Shown: positions 30,918 to 38,778 of the stretch, piece after piece
How positions within the stretch are numbered: the first letter of the stretch is position 1
How the letters are laid out: each line of letters starts with the position of its first letter
Source of the DNA: Pseudomonas brassicacearum subsp. neoaurantiaca
GTDB lineage: Bacteria > Pseudomonadota > Gammaproteobacteria > Pseudomonadales > Pseudomonadaceae
Direction: 5' to 3'
Assembly (NCBI RefSeq): GCF_013608025.1
Contig: NZ_VDLV01000010.1
Coordinates: 323,400 to 387,399 of the forward strand
DNA length: 64,000 bases
Program-made: the position numbers and the translations under genes
Notes under the pieces: model-generated
Database searches by the model: none
Seen by the model: the letters and a program-made list of their open reading frames with translations, nothing else
Told to the model about the DNA's origin: nothing

Positions 30918-31877
30918 ATGAGCGTAACCACCGAAGATAACTTCGTGTTTCCCACATCAAGTGTCTTGACGCGTGAAGATCTGTTTCCCATCCGCGAAGT
31001 GGCGCGATTGACTGGGGTGAACCCGGTGACGTTGCGCGCATGGGAGCGTCGCTATGGCCTGATCCAACCCACGCGCACCGAAAGTGGGCATCGCCTGTAT
31101 TCCCTGGGCGATATTGAAAAGGTCAGGAGCATTCTCGCCTGGATCGAGCGAGGGGTGGCCGTCAGCAAGGTGGGAAAGATTCTGGCGAGGACCGAGTCGG
31201 TGCCGCCAGTTTCCAAATTCATTTCCCCCGACCTGGTTCGTGCCGATTACAACCGCTGGCAGCAGCAAGTCACGGATGCGGTTGGTAATTTCGATGACTT
31301 GGCACTGGACCGCGTCTACGGACAGATTTTTTCCAATTATGCAGTGCAAGTGGTATTCCAAGACATCCTGATGCCGCTCTGGCGAGAACTGCTGCAACGC
31401 CAGCATGAGTTCGGGCAGACCAGCGAGTGGCTGTTCTTCGACGGTTTCCTGCGCTCGCGCGTGATGCAGCGGATACTGCTCAAGCGCGACGTTTCCTCCC
31501 GACGAGTGCTGATCAGCGGAATTGGCGGTCAGTGCCGGGAGTTGGAGCTGTTGGTCACGGCGCTGTTCGTGTCCAAGGCGGAAGTGGACGTCAGGCTGAT
31601 GACTGTCGGCCAACCGTTTGACGAGCTGATCCTGGTCTGCCAGAAGATCCAGCCCTTGGCACTGGTGCTGGTCTCCAATCACGCACCGGCGGTTGATCTA
31701 CCCAAGCGCTTGAAGAAATTGGCGATGAGCCTGGATTGTCCGGTGATGCTGGCCGGCGATGCCTCCGATCTGGCACAGGAAAGCCTGGCTGGGTCATCGA
31801 TTGGTTGTCTGGGAAACGACGGAATGGAGATTCGCCAGCGTTTGCGTCAGTTTCTGGCGGGCAATCTGGACACTTGA
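30918..31877 (+). CDS. MerR/LitR-family regulator lacking B12-binding residues (PplR-like)
   Basis: 319-aa regulator with an N-terminal MerR DNA-binding domain (about residues 21-95, with VTLRAWERRYGLIQPTR and GHRLYS) and a C-terminal cobalamin-domain-like fold (about 110-315). The B12 signature DxHxxG is absent: the equivalent loop reads GIGGQCRE near residues 201-208, and the upper-helix EH pair is replaced (SEWLFFDGF). That marks it as a class II LitR, the type that P. putida pairs with short LOV proteins instead of cobalamin. A LOV gene lies just beyond its 3' end, convergent. Confidence 0.88.
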   Translation: MSVTTEDNFVFPTSSVLTREDLFPIREVARLTGVNPVTLRAWERRYGLIQPTRTESGHRLYSLGDIEKVRSILAWIERGVAVSKVGKILARTESVPPVSKFISPDLVRADYNRWQQQVTDAVGNFDDLALDRVYGQIFSNYAVQVVFQDILMPLWRELLQRQHEFGQTSEWLFFDGFLRSRVMQRILLKRDVSSRRVLISGIGGQCRELELLVTALFVSKAEVDVRLMTVGQPFDELILVCQKIQPLALVLVSNHAPAVDLPKRLKKLAMSLDCPVMLAGDASDLAQESLAGSSIGCLGNDGMEIRQRLRQFLAGNLDT

Positions 31878-31885
31878 GGGGCTTG

Positions 31886-32491
31886 CTACAAATGCATTGC
31901 CGGGTGAGCCAGGCGATGCTGTTGAAGGATGTATTGGCGCAGCCGCTCGGTTTCGTCCTGGTCATGCTGGCTCAGGTGGTAAGCGTACATGCCTTGGGCG
32001 GTTTCCCTTTCGAACGTGCCACGCAGCGAAATCCGCTCGTAGCCAGACGGGCTGAACCACAAGGAAAACTGCTTCGGTGGTTTGGTGCGGTTGCGGATTT
32101 CCAGCAGAACACCCTTGCAGGAAACCTCATGCACCCATAACGGGCCCGGCTGGCCGTTGACATTTTCCAGCGCCACGGGCTCTTCGAGGTTCAGGCGCCA
32201 TGGACGAATCTTCGGGCCATCCTCATAGATGCTCGGCACGCCCAGACGAAGGTGCATGGCATGGAATTCATCTTCGACCAGATGCAACGGGAAGGTCATC
32301 TGCTGGTTTTCGAAGTTGGCCTGCAGCGTGACCTGCTCATTCGCCGCCAGGCGCGTCAGCAAATCCCGAATCTGTGATCCACCGTTTACAAGCAAGCTCG
32401 ACGTGACATCCCGCTCATTCAACTGCGGGTTGTGCTGCATGGTCCGGATGAAATCAAGCTCATCCTGGGTCAGAAGGGCGTCGCGCTGCAT
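31886..32491 (-). CDS. PilZ-like domain protein
   Basis: 201-aa cytoplasmic protein with a flagellar-brake-like N-terminal half (about 1-90) and a PilZ-like barrel from about 93 to 190. The DxSxxG signature appears as EVSCKG (Glu122, Ser124, Gly127), and the usual RxxxR is reduced to RPWR (96-99), so cyclic-di-GMP binding is uncertain. I start at the ATG at 32491; the 47-residue extension overlaps the LOV gene and lacks PilZ or YcgR features. It is 52 bases downstream of the LOV gene on the same strand. Confidence 0.78.
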   Translation of the reverse strand: MQRDALLTQDELDFIRTMQHNPQLNERDVTSSLLVNGGSQIRDLLTRLAANEQVTLQANFENQQMTFPLHLVEDEFHAMHLRLGVPSIYEDGPKIRPWRLNLEEPVALENVNGQPGPLWVHEVSCKGVLLEIRNRTKPPKQFSLWFSPSGYERISLRGTFERETAQGMYAYHLSQHDQDETERLRQYILQQHRLAHPAMHL

Positions 32492-32543
32492 AAGGTGCTC
32501 GAAAAATATTTGCGTTATCACTGGTGATTGTAGTGACTGACCA

Positions 32544-33017
32544 TTAATTCGCCGTTTTGTTTTCACCGCTCGTCGAATTAAATCGAGCAATGATGTCCCG
32601 GGCTTCGGCCAATTCTTTCTCAAGTAGGGCAACGCGCTGCAGGGCCTTCACCTGGGCGGTAACGTCTTTTTGCACGCCCACGAAATAAGTGTGGCCGTCC
32701 GCCTCGTTTTTTACGGTGGACAGCGACAACTCATTCCAGAAAGGGGTGCCATCCTTGCGGTAGTTGCGCAGCACCTGTCGGCACGCACCTCCCTGTTTCA
32801 AGGCGGCACGAATGGGCTCCAAGGACGGTTGGTCCCGGTCGCCTGACTGCAGGAAGCGACAATCCTGATAGAGGATTTCGTCGCGGCTGTAACCGGTCAG
32901 CCGTTCGAAGGCCGGGTTTACATAAATGAGGATGTTGTCATCGCCTTCTTTTTCGGCGATGACGATCCCGTCGTTGGACGCATTGATCACCAATTGCATC
33001 AGATGGGCGTTGATCAT
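32544..33017 (-). CDS. Short LOV blue-light photoreceptor (PpSB1-LOV-like)
   Basis: 157-aa protein with one PAS/LOV domain (about residues 5-120) and a short C-terminal helix, without an output domain. The flavin-binding, photoactive motif is QDCRFLQSGDRDQ with the adduct cysteine at Cys53; NYRKDGTPFWNELS and YFVGVQKDVTAQV complete the LOV core. Overall it is very like P. putida PpSB1-LOV. It probably heads a two-gene operon with the PilZ-like gene, convergent with the class II LitR gene; such pairs control blue-light induction in P. putida. Confidence 0.92.
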   Translation of the reverse strand: MINAHLMQLVINASNDGIVIAEKEGDDNILIYVNPAFERLTGYSRDEILYQDCRFLQSGDRDQPSLEPIRAALKQGGACRQVLRNYRKDGTPFWNELSLSTVKNEADGHTYFVGVQKDVTAQVKALQRVALLEKELAEARDIIARFNSTSGENKTAN

Positions 33018-33174
33018 GAGGCCTCCAGCCTTGGACTTCCCTGTACGCGCTGCATTCTAGAAGAACGCGGGGAGATGTCCACTGGCTATTATTGGTTGTT
33101 GAGAGTCAATCGCAGCTTGAGTGCGCAGCCTGTTACCATGACCATTCTATTTATTCAGTTTCAGGATCAGACCG

Positions 33175-33630
33175 ATGAAAGTCGCCATTCTTTCCGGCTC
33201 CGTCTACGGCACGGCCGAAGAAGTTGCCCGGCATGCCGCCAAATTGCTCGGTGACGCGGATTTCGAAACATTCCTCAATCCACGGGCAACCCTGGCGGAC
33301 ATCCAGGCGTTCGGACCGCAAGCCTTGCTCGCCGTTACGTCGACAACCGGCATGGGCGAGTTGCCGGATAACTTGATGCCGCTTTATTCAACGATTCGTG
33401 ATCAGCTGCCCGCTTCATTTCGTGGACTGCCTGGCGCGGTGATCGGCCTGGGGGACGCCAGTTACGGCGACACGTTCTGCGGCGGTGGCGAGCAGATGCG
33501 CGAGCTGTTTGCCGAACTCGGCGTGAATGAAGTGCTGCCCATGCTGCGCCTGGATGCCAGCGAAAGCGTCACGCCGGAAACCGATGCCGAGCCCTGGTTG
33601 GCCGAGTTGATCGTTGCGCTGCGTGGTTGA
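33175..33630 (+). CDS. Flavodoxin
   Basis: 151-aa FMN-binding electron carrier of the MioC/flavodoxin group. The phosphate loop is SGSVYGTAEEVA near residues 7-18, TSTTGMGELPDN holds the isoalloxazine-flanking loop, and GLGDASYGDTFCGGG is the second loop. The start at 33175 gives the normal MKVAIL. It diverges from the LOV gene across 158 bases. Confidence 0.92.
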   Translation: MKVAILSGSVYGTAEEVARHAAKLLGDADFETFLNPRATLADIQAFGPQALLAVTSTTGMGELPDNLMPLYSTIRDQLPASFRGLPGAVIGLGDASYGDTFCGGGEQMRELFAELGVNEVLPMLRLDASESVTPETDAEPWLAELIVALRG

Positions 33631-33780
33631 GCCGCCACCGGCGAGCCCTGATGCTGACTCGCTCGGCCAGTAAGCTGGCTGCCAACGCAACTACCGACCT
33701 GGCGGGAGATGACTAGACTGGTTCTTTGTCCATGAGCCTGGACGTCTCTCCCATAAAAAATAAAGCCAGAGGTCATAGCC

Positions 33781-34563
33781 GTGAGCGTAGCGCCCATTCA
33801 ATCGACACCCGGCATAAAGGATCAGGTCAGCGCAGCCGAATGGCAAACCCGAGTCGATCTCGCTGCGTGCTATCGGTTGGTCGCGCTGCATGGCTGGGAT
33901 GACCTGATCTTCACGCATATTTCGGCGAAGGTTCCCGGCACCGAAGACTTCCTTATCAACCCGTATGGGTTGATGTTCCACGAAATCAGCGCCTCGAACC
34001 TGGTCAAGATCGATCAGGCCGGCAACAAGTTGATGGACAGTCCCTACGAAATCAACCCTGCCGGCTACACCATCCACAGCGCGGTGCACGAGGTGCGGCA
34101 CGATGTGACATGTGTGCTGCATACCCATACTGCGTCCGGCGTTGCGGTGTCGGCGCAGAAGCAAGGGGTGCTGCCGATCAGCCAGCAATCGCTGTTCGTG
34201 CTGTCGAGCCTGGCCTATCACCCGTATGAAGGAGTCGCGCTGAACCCGGAAGAAAAGGCCCGCCTGCAAGCTGACCTGGGCGAAAGCAATTTTCTCATGT
34301 TGCACAACCATGGTCTGCTCACCTGTGGCGGGACCATTGCCGATACGTTCCTGATGATGTTCATTTTCCAGCGAGCCTGCGACATCCAGGTCATGGCCCA
34401 GACGGGCGGGGCCGAATTGATTGCCATCGAGCCGCAGGTATTGGCCGGCGCCCGGGCGATGGTCGCCGGGGTAACCAAAAGTGCCCAGGGCATGGGGGGC
34501 GCGTTGGCCTGGCCAGCGCTGCTGCGCAGACTGGACCAGCAAGATCCAGGCTATAAAAGCTGA
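33781..34563 (+). CDS. Class II aldolase/adducin family protein
   Basis: 260-aa protein with the class II aldolase/adducin fold. Start is GTG with an AGAGG ribosome site. Motifs: LHGWDDLIFTHISAKVPG, FLINPYGLMFHEI, and the zinc-ligand stretches VLHTHTASGVAV and LHNHGLLTCG. Sugar-phosphate aldolases share these, but so do adducin-like proteins; no substrate is evident. The stop overlaps the next ATG (TGATG), so translation is coupled. Confidence 0.85.
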   Translation: MSVAPIQSTPGIKDQVSAAEWQTRVDLAACYRLVALHGWDDLIFTHISAKVPGTEDFLINPYGLMFHEISASNLVKIDQAGNKLMDSPYEINPAGYTIHSAVHEVRHDVTCVLHTHTASGVAVSAQKQGVLPISQQSLFVLSSLAYHPYEGVALNPEEKARLQADLGESNFLMLHNHGLLTCGGTIADTFLMMFIFQRACDIQVMAQTGGAELIAIEPQVLAGARAMVAGVTKSAQGMGGALAWPALLRRLDQQDPGYKS

Positions 34564-35465
34564 TGCCCATGGTCCAGATCCCGCTGCGTATCTGGCGTCA
34601 GCGCGGCCAGACATTCATGTTTCGTGGCCACGCCATCCGTTATTGGGCGGCCGGGCACGGCGAGCCGTTGCTACTGATCCATGGTTTTCCGACCGCCAGT
34701 TGGGACTGGCATTACCTGTGGCAGCCGTTGGCACAGCGTTATCGAGTCATCGCCTGCGACATGCTCGGGTTTGGTGATTCCGCGAAGCCGACGGAGCATG
34801 TCTATAGCCTGCTGGAGCAGGCCGATCTGCAACAAGCACTGCTCGCCCACTTGAACGTGACGCAAGGTGTTCACGTTCTGGCCCACGATTACGGCGACAG
34901 CGTGGCCCAGGAACTGATTGCCCGGCATGGCGAGGCGCGCATTGACCTCGCCAGCTGTGTCTTCCTCAACGGTGGCCTGTTTCCCGAAACCCATCGTCCG
35001 GTGTTGATGCAGAAACTGCTGCTCAGCCCCTTGGGCTGGCTGGTTGGCCGGGCTTTCTGCAGGGACGGCCTGGTGAAGAGTTTTCGGCAGATTTTCGGCC
35101 CTTGGACCGGCCCCACCGAAAGCGAGCTGGATGATTACTGGAGTCTGGTCGAGACTCATCGCGGGCCGCGAATCATGCACAAGCTCATTGCCTATATTCC
35201 CGAGCGTCGCGTGCAGCGTGATCGCTGGGTCCGCGCGATGCAGAGCGGCGAGGTGCCGTTGCGGCTGATCGACGGGGCGTTCGACCCGATTTCCGGTGCG
35301 CATATGGTGGCGCGTTACCAGGCGCTCATTCCCCATGCTGACGCGGTGTTGTTGCCTCACATCGGTCATTACCCGCACACCGAAGCACCGGTGCAGGTGC
35401 TCGATCACTACCTGGCATTTCGCGAGGCCATCGCCGCGCCTCGCAGGCAAGTGGCGTGTTCATGA
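34563..35465 (+). CDS. MEST-like alpha/beta hydrolase
   Basis: 300-aa alpha/beta-hydrolase. The nucleophile elbow is LAHDYGDSVAQEL with Asp as the nucleophile, as in epoxide hydrolases, haloalkane dehalogenases and the MEST/PEG1 family; LLIHGFPTASWDWHYLW carries the oxyanion HG. A histidine late in the chain (HIGHYPHTEAP) completes the triad. It overlaps the aldolase stop and precedes the SDR by 125 bases. Confidence 0.86.
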   Translation: MPMVQIPLRIWRQRGQTFMFRGHAIRYWAAGHGEPLLLIHGFPTASWDWHYLWQPLAQRYRVIACDMLGFGDSAKPTEHVYSLLEQADLQQALLAHLNVTQGVHVLAHDYGDSVAQELIARHGEARIDLASCVFLNGGLFPETHRPVLMQKLLLSPLGWLVGRAFCRDGLVKSFRQIFGPWTGPTESELDDYWSLVETHRGPRIMHKLIAYIPERRVQRDRWVRAMQSGEVPLRLIDGAFDPISGAHMVARYQALIPHADAVLLPHIGHYPHTEAPVQVLDHYLAFREAIAAPRRQVACS

Positions 35466-35590
35466 TGGATTGCTCGCATCATCCCTGCACCTTATCGGCC
35501 AACATTCACTTTCAACCCAGTTGATTGTGACCAGCGGACTTGTACCCGACACTCCCGTTCATTGTCCTACGGCCTGCTGGAGTTCTGCCC

Positions 35591-36502
35591 ATGAATGAGT
35601 CTGTGCGCTTCGAAGATAAAGTCGTGATCGTCACAGGAGCCGGTGGTGGCCTGGGACGTGCCCATGCGCTGCTGTTCGCCCGGCAAGGCGCGAAAGTGCT
35701 GGTCAACGACCTGGGTGGTTCGGCTCAAGGGGAGGGCGCCAACGCTTCGGCGGCCGACCGGGTGGTCGCTGAAATTCGCCAGGCCGGCGGCATTGCCGAG
35801 GCCAATCATGACTCCGTCACCGACGGCGACAAGCTTGTGCAGAACGCTCTCGACGCGTTTGGTCGCGTCGACGTTGTCGTCAACAACGCCGGCATCCTGC
35901 GAGACAAGACCTTTCATAAAATGGACGACGCCGACTGGGACCTGGTTTACCGCGTCCATGTCGAAGGTGCTTATAAAGTCACCCGCGCCGCCTGGCCCCA
36001 TATGCGTGAGCAGAATTATGGCCGGGTGATTTTCACCGCCTCCACGTCTGGCATCTACGGCAACTTCGGCCAATCCAACTACGGAATGGCCAAGCTCGGT
36101 CTCTACGGCCTGACCCGCACCCTGGCCATCGAAGGCCGTAAAAACAACATCCACGTCAATGCGATCGCCCCCACCGGCGGCACCCGTATGACCGAAGGCC
36201 TGATCCCGCCGCAGGTGTTCGAACAACTCAAGCCTGAACTCGTCAGTCCGCTGGTGGTGTACCTGGCCAGTGAAGCTTGCCAGGAAACCTCCGGATTATT
36301 CGAAGTGGGCGGCGGCTGGATGGGCAAGGTGCGCTGGGAGCGCAGCCTTGGCGCCGGGTTCGATCCGCGCAAAGGCTTTTCGCCTGAGGATGTCGCCGCC
36401 CACTGGCAACAGATTTGCGACTTTGAGGACGCCGTTCACCCCAATGACAATCTCGAAGCCCTGAAGGAAATGATGGCTAACCTGCAGCGCTACGCCGTTT
36501 AA
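35591..36502 (+). CDS. MFE-2-like (3R)-hydroxyacyl-CoA dehydrogenase (SDR)
   Basis: 303-aa NAD-dependent SDR. The fold starts KVVIVTGAGGGLGRAHAL, has VVNNAGILRDKTF, and the active site SNYGMAKLGLYGL (Tyr-X3-Lys). The C-terminal extension ETSGLFEVGGGWMGKVRWER is diagnostic of the dehydrogenase part of peroxisomal multifunctional enzyme type 2. A beta-oxidation or branched-acid role is likely. The start is the ATG at 35591; the frame upstream is noncoding. Confidence 0.88.
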   Translation: MNESVRFEDKVVIVTGAGGGLGRAHALLFARQGAKVLVNDLGGSAQGEGANASAADRVVAEIRQAGGIAEANHDSVTDGDKLVQNALDAFGRVDVVVNNAGILRDKTFHKMDDADWDLVYRVHVEGAYKVTRAAWPHMREQNYGRVIFTASTSGIYGNFGQSNYGMAKLGLYGLTRTLAIEGRKNNIHVNAIAPTGGTRMTEGLIPPQVFEQLKPELVSPLVVYLASEACQETSGLFEVGGGWMGKVRWERSLGAGFDPRKGFSPEDVAAHWQQICDFEDAVHPNDNLEALKEMMANLQRYAV

Positions 36503-36544
36503 GCTTGTCGCCCGGGCCGGTTGTCGTCGGCAGCGGCGACCTGC

Positions 36545-37309
36545 TCAGGGAAAATACTTCTTCACCAGGGCCGCCAGGTTCGCGGCGGTCTCGATGTCCA
36601 CCACGCCGTCATGTTTTGCCGGACGGAAGTGCAGCTGGAAGGCCCGTACCAGTCGTTGGAAACCGGCGACCGTGGCGGCGGCCGAAGTGTCATATCCATA
36701 TCGCTTGAACTGCCCGAGCAGTTGTTCCCGAAGGGGAATCCCGTTGGCTCGATACGCCTGCACGAACGTATCCTGGGTGGCCTCATCGAACCAGGCCCCG
36801 ATTCCCTTGAGATACAACGCATGCCACGGGAACATCGGGCCGGGGTCACTTTTACGCCCTGCCGCGATGTCCGAATGCCCCACCACATTGACCGGACTGA
36901 TGTCCGGGTATCGCTTGAGAATATCCAATGCCAGGTATTCGATGGCCTCGATTTGCTGGGCCTTATAAGGCGGAAAGGTAAATTGGCCTTGATAGTCAGT
37001 TGCCAGGTTGACGATTTCCACACCGATCGACGTGTCGTTCAAGTTGCTGCGATTACCCCAACTGCTCACGCCGGCATGCCAGGCGCGCTGGGTTTCGTCG
37101 ACCAGATTGAAAACCTGGGGGGATTCAAAACCCGCTTTCAAATAACCGGGGTCGGCGAAGTCGGGTATGAGGTAATGGGCACTGACGGAAGGGCCGGTTA
37201 ACGTGTTAATCGAAGACTCGAAGTTGCCGGCCGTGTAATGAAACACCAGAAAGCGAATGCGACTGTTAAAACCTTTTTTTGACCGATAGCTTGTATTGTT
37301 TATCTGCAT
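36545..37309 (-). CDS. AmpDh3-like N-acetylmuramyl-L-alanine amidase
   Basis: 254-aa zinc amidase, Amidase_2 domain (about residues 15-165) plus a peptidoglycan-binding domain at the C-terminal end. The zinc ligands are His24 in FHYTAGN, His about 144 in VVGHSDIAAG and Asp about 154 in RKSDPGP. It resembles P. aeruginosa AmpDh3, which lacks a classical signal peptide and is a reported type VI effector; none is seen here either. Recycling, lysis or antibacterial use are all possible. It sits next to a bacteriocin array. Confidence 0.88.
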   Translation of the reverse strand: MQINNTSYRSKKGFNSRIRFLVFHYTAGNFESSINTLTGPSVSAHYLIPDFADPGYLKAGFESPQVFNLVDETQRAWHAGVSSWGNRSNLNDTSIGVEIVNLATDYQGQFTFPPYKAQQIEAIEYLALDILKRYPDISPVNVVGHSDIAAGRKSDPGPMFPWHALYLKGIGAWFDEATQDTFVQAYRANGIPLREQLLGQFKRYGYDTSAAATVAGFQRLVRAFQLHFRPAKHDGVVDIETAANLAALVKKYFP

Positions 37310-37534
37310 ACCAAAATCCGCTGGTGATTAAATCGAAGCGAAATGCTGCGATTGGTTTGAGCGTAACAGCGAATTTTTTATGTGCGCGTAGTTGGGTTCT
37401 GGCTTTGTTGTAGGAACTGGCGCTAGGAGGTTGAGGGTTTTTATTAACTGCAATTAAGATATTAATTGTTATGAGTAATGGGCCGCCTGACAAGCGGCCA
37501 TACGGGTTGGTCTGGATAAGGGAGCAGAGGTAGC

Positions 37535-38329
37535 TTAATTGTGTTCATTTTCCAGACGATTCAACATCGAGGCGAAATACTCCGCCGACCATTCCTTACG
37601 GTCCGAGACCTGGCCATCTCCCAATTCCACCACCCGAAGTACACCGTCTGACCGGAGCGCTACGTCAATCGAGAAAAAAGGGCTGTCGATCATTTTTGCG
37701 CACTTACTCACCAATTCCGGCAGTTCTCCTGTAGCTCCGTATGCTTGCCCATGGAGAACAAAGTACCGACGCTCGGTTTCTTCGAGATAGCTCTCTCGTC
37801 GCCTCACGCAGATACCGCCTTCTATCTGCCCCCGATACTGGCGCATCAGTCCAACGAGCGGTGCTATATCCGCAGGCGTGTCCACCAGGCTGCCGGCGCC
37901 CGTGTTGAGAGATTTCACGTAATCTCTGATGAAGTAGCCCGGCCAGTGCAGCCCATCCAGCGCCTGTTCAAAGTCCGCATCATCGGCCAATACCACGGTC
38001 TCGCTCGTAAAGGCCGCTAGCAATGGATACCACTCCGGCAGGTGATGACAGTGCCGGTATTGCGTGGGGCTGGTCGTCGCAATAGCGCCTTGGTCGCGCA
38101 AGTGACTGACCAACGCCGCGTAAGCATCCACTGTCAGCATCCATCCGCGGTACAGAACGGTGTCGCCGGGCGTGAATGGTATGGAAGTCCTGAAAAATCC
38201 CGCTTCGAAATCTTCGAAAGAGAACAACACCGTCTTCAATCCAGCCGCTACGACGGCGTCGTATTCTTCCGTGTACTGTTCGTCGGGACGTTTTTTATTG
38301 AAGGGATCACTGGGGTAGAGAAGGTGCAT
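37535..38329 (-). CDS. R2K-clade ATP-grasp protein (DUF4343)
   Basis: 264-aa protein of the ATP-grasp superfamily, R2K group. The clade signature is FIRDYVKS at 133-140, and the metal-binding end SIDVALRSDGVLRVVELGDG near 220-239 is typical. R2K enzymes are predicted to join an amino group to a carboxyl on proteins or peptides, and comparative genomics ties them to phage and conflict settings. No partner peptide is obvious. It lies between the amidase and the bacteriocin, all leftward. Confidence 0.78.
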   Translation of the reverse strand: MHLLYPSDPFNKKRPDEQYTEEYDAVVAAGLKTVLFSFEDFEAGFFRTSIPFTPGDTVLYRGWMLTVDAYAALVSHLRDQGAIATTSPTQYRHCHHLPEWYPLLAAFTSETVVLADDADFEQALDGLHWPGYFIRDYVKSLNTGAGSLVDTPADIAPLVGLMRQYRGQIEGGICVRRRESYLEETERRYFVLHGQAYGATGELPELVSKCAKMIDSPFFSIDVALRSDGVLRVVELGDGQVSDRKEWSAEYFASMLNRLENEHN

Positions 38330-38383
38330 GTTGTGCCTGTCGGTGAGAATGGAGGACGAAAGGAACTGTTGTTTTGTAGTAAA

Positions 38384-38425
38384 TCAGGACTGTTTGAATC
38401 CCGGTTTTCCGTTGGCGGCACGCCA
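38384..38425 (-). pseudogene. Remnant of a third bacteriocin immunity gene
   Basis: The last 13 codons of an immunity gene survive: WRAANGKPGFKQS and stop. They match the C-termini of the two immunity genes at 38527 and 41046 but have lost everything before. The remnant abuts the start of the first bacteriocin repeat unit. Confidence 0.75.
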
Positions 38426-38478
38426 GGAATACTCGCATGTCCATTCTTCATATGAGCGAGGCTGCGCGGATCAAATGA

Positions 38479-38512
38479 GCCCTTTCGCTGCATCTGCCGA
38501 CAGCGAAAGGGC
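38479..38512 (-). terminator. Hairpin after the bacteriocin immunity gene
   Basis: GCCCTTTCGCTG and CAGCGAAAGGGC form a 12-bp stem with a 10-base loop; the T-tract on the minus strand is short. The same hairpin recurs, with mismatches, at 40998-41031 after the second immunity gene. Confidence 0.6.
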
Positions 38513-38526
38513 CCCAATAAATTGGA

Positions 38527-38778
38527 TCAGGGTTGCTTGAATCCCGGCTTGCCATTGGCGGCGCGCCAGTTTTTTACCTTGTTTACTATCTCTTCGGGGC
38601 TGTTATGGCCGTCTTCCGGATGATAGATCAGATCTGAGCCGGAGGGGTGCTCCGAAATTCTTTCAAATTCAAAAACCGCTGCAGTGTGGGCTTTTTCCGA
38701 GGGGTAATCTACATAACAGATTTTTATCAAAAATACCAAAAATTCGGACTCGGTCATTTCCGCTATTGATCTTTTCAA
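38527..38778 (-). CDS. DNase-bacteriocin immunity protein (Im9/pyocin type)
   Basis: 83-aa inhibitor that binds the nuclease domain of the neighbouring bacteriocin. The colicin-immunity signature is SEHPSGSDLIYHP followed by WRAANGKPGFKQP, very like Im9 and pyocin immunities; one key tyrosine of the usual SDLIYYP is His here. I use a TTG start at 38778 that overlaps the bacteriocin TGA as TTGA, because the first residues KRSIAEMTESEF line up with Im9; an internal ATG at 38757 would lose seven of them. Confidence 0.88.
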   Translation of the reverse strand: MKRSIAEMTESEFLVFLIKICYVDYPSEKAHTAAVFEFERISEHPSGSDLIYHPEDGHNSPEEIVNKVKNWRAANGKPGFKQP

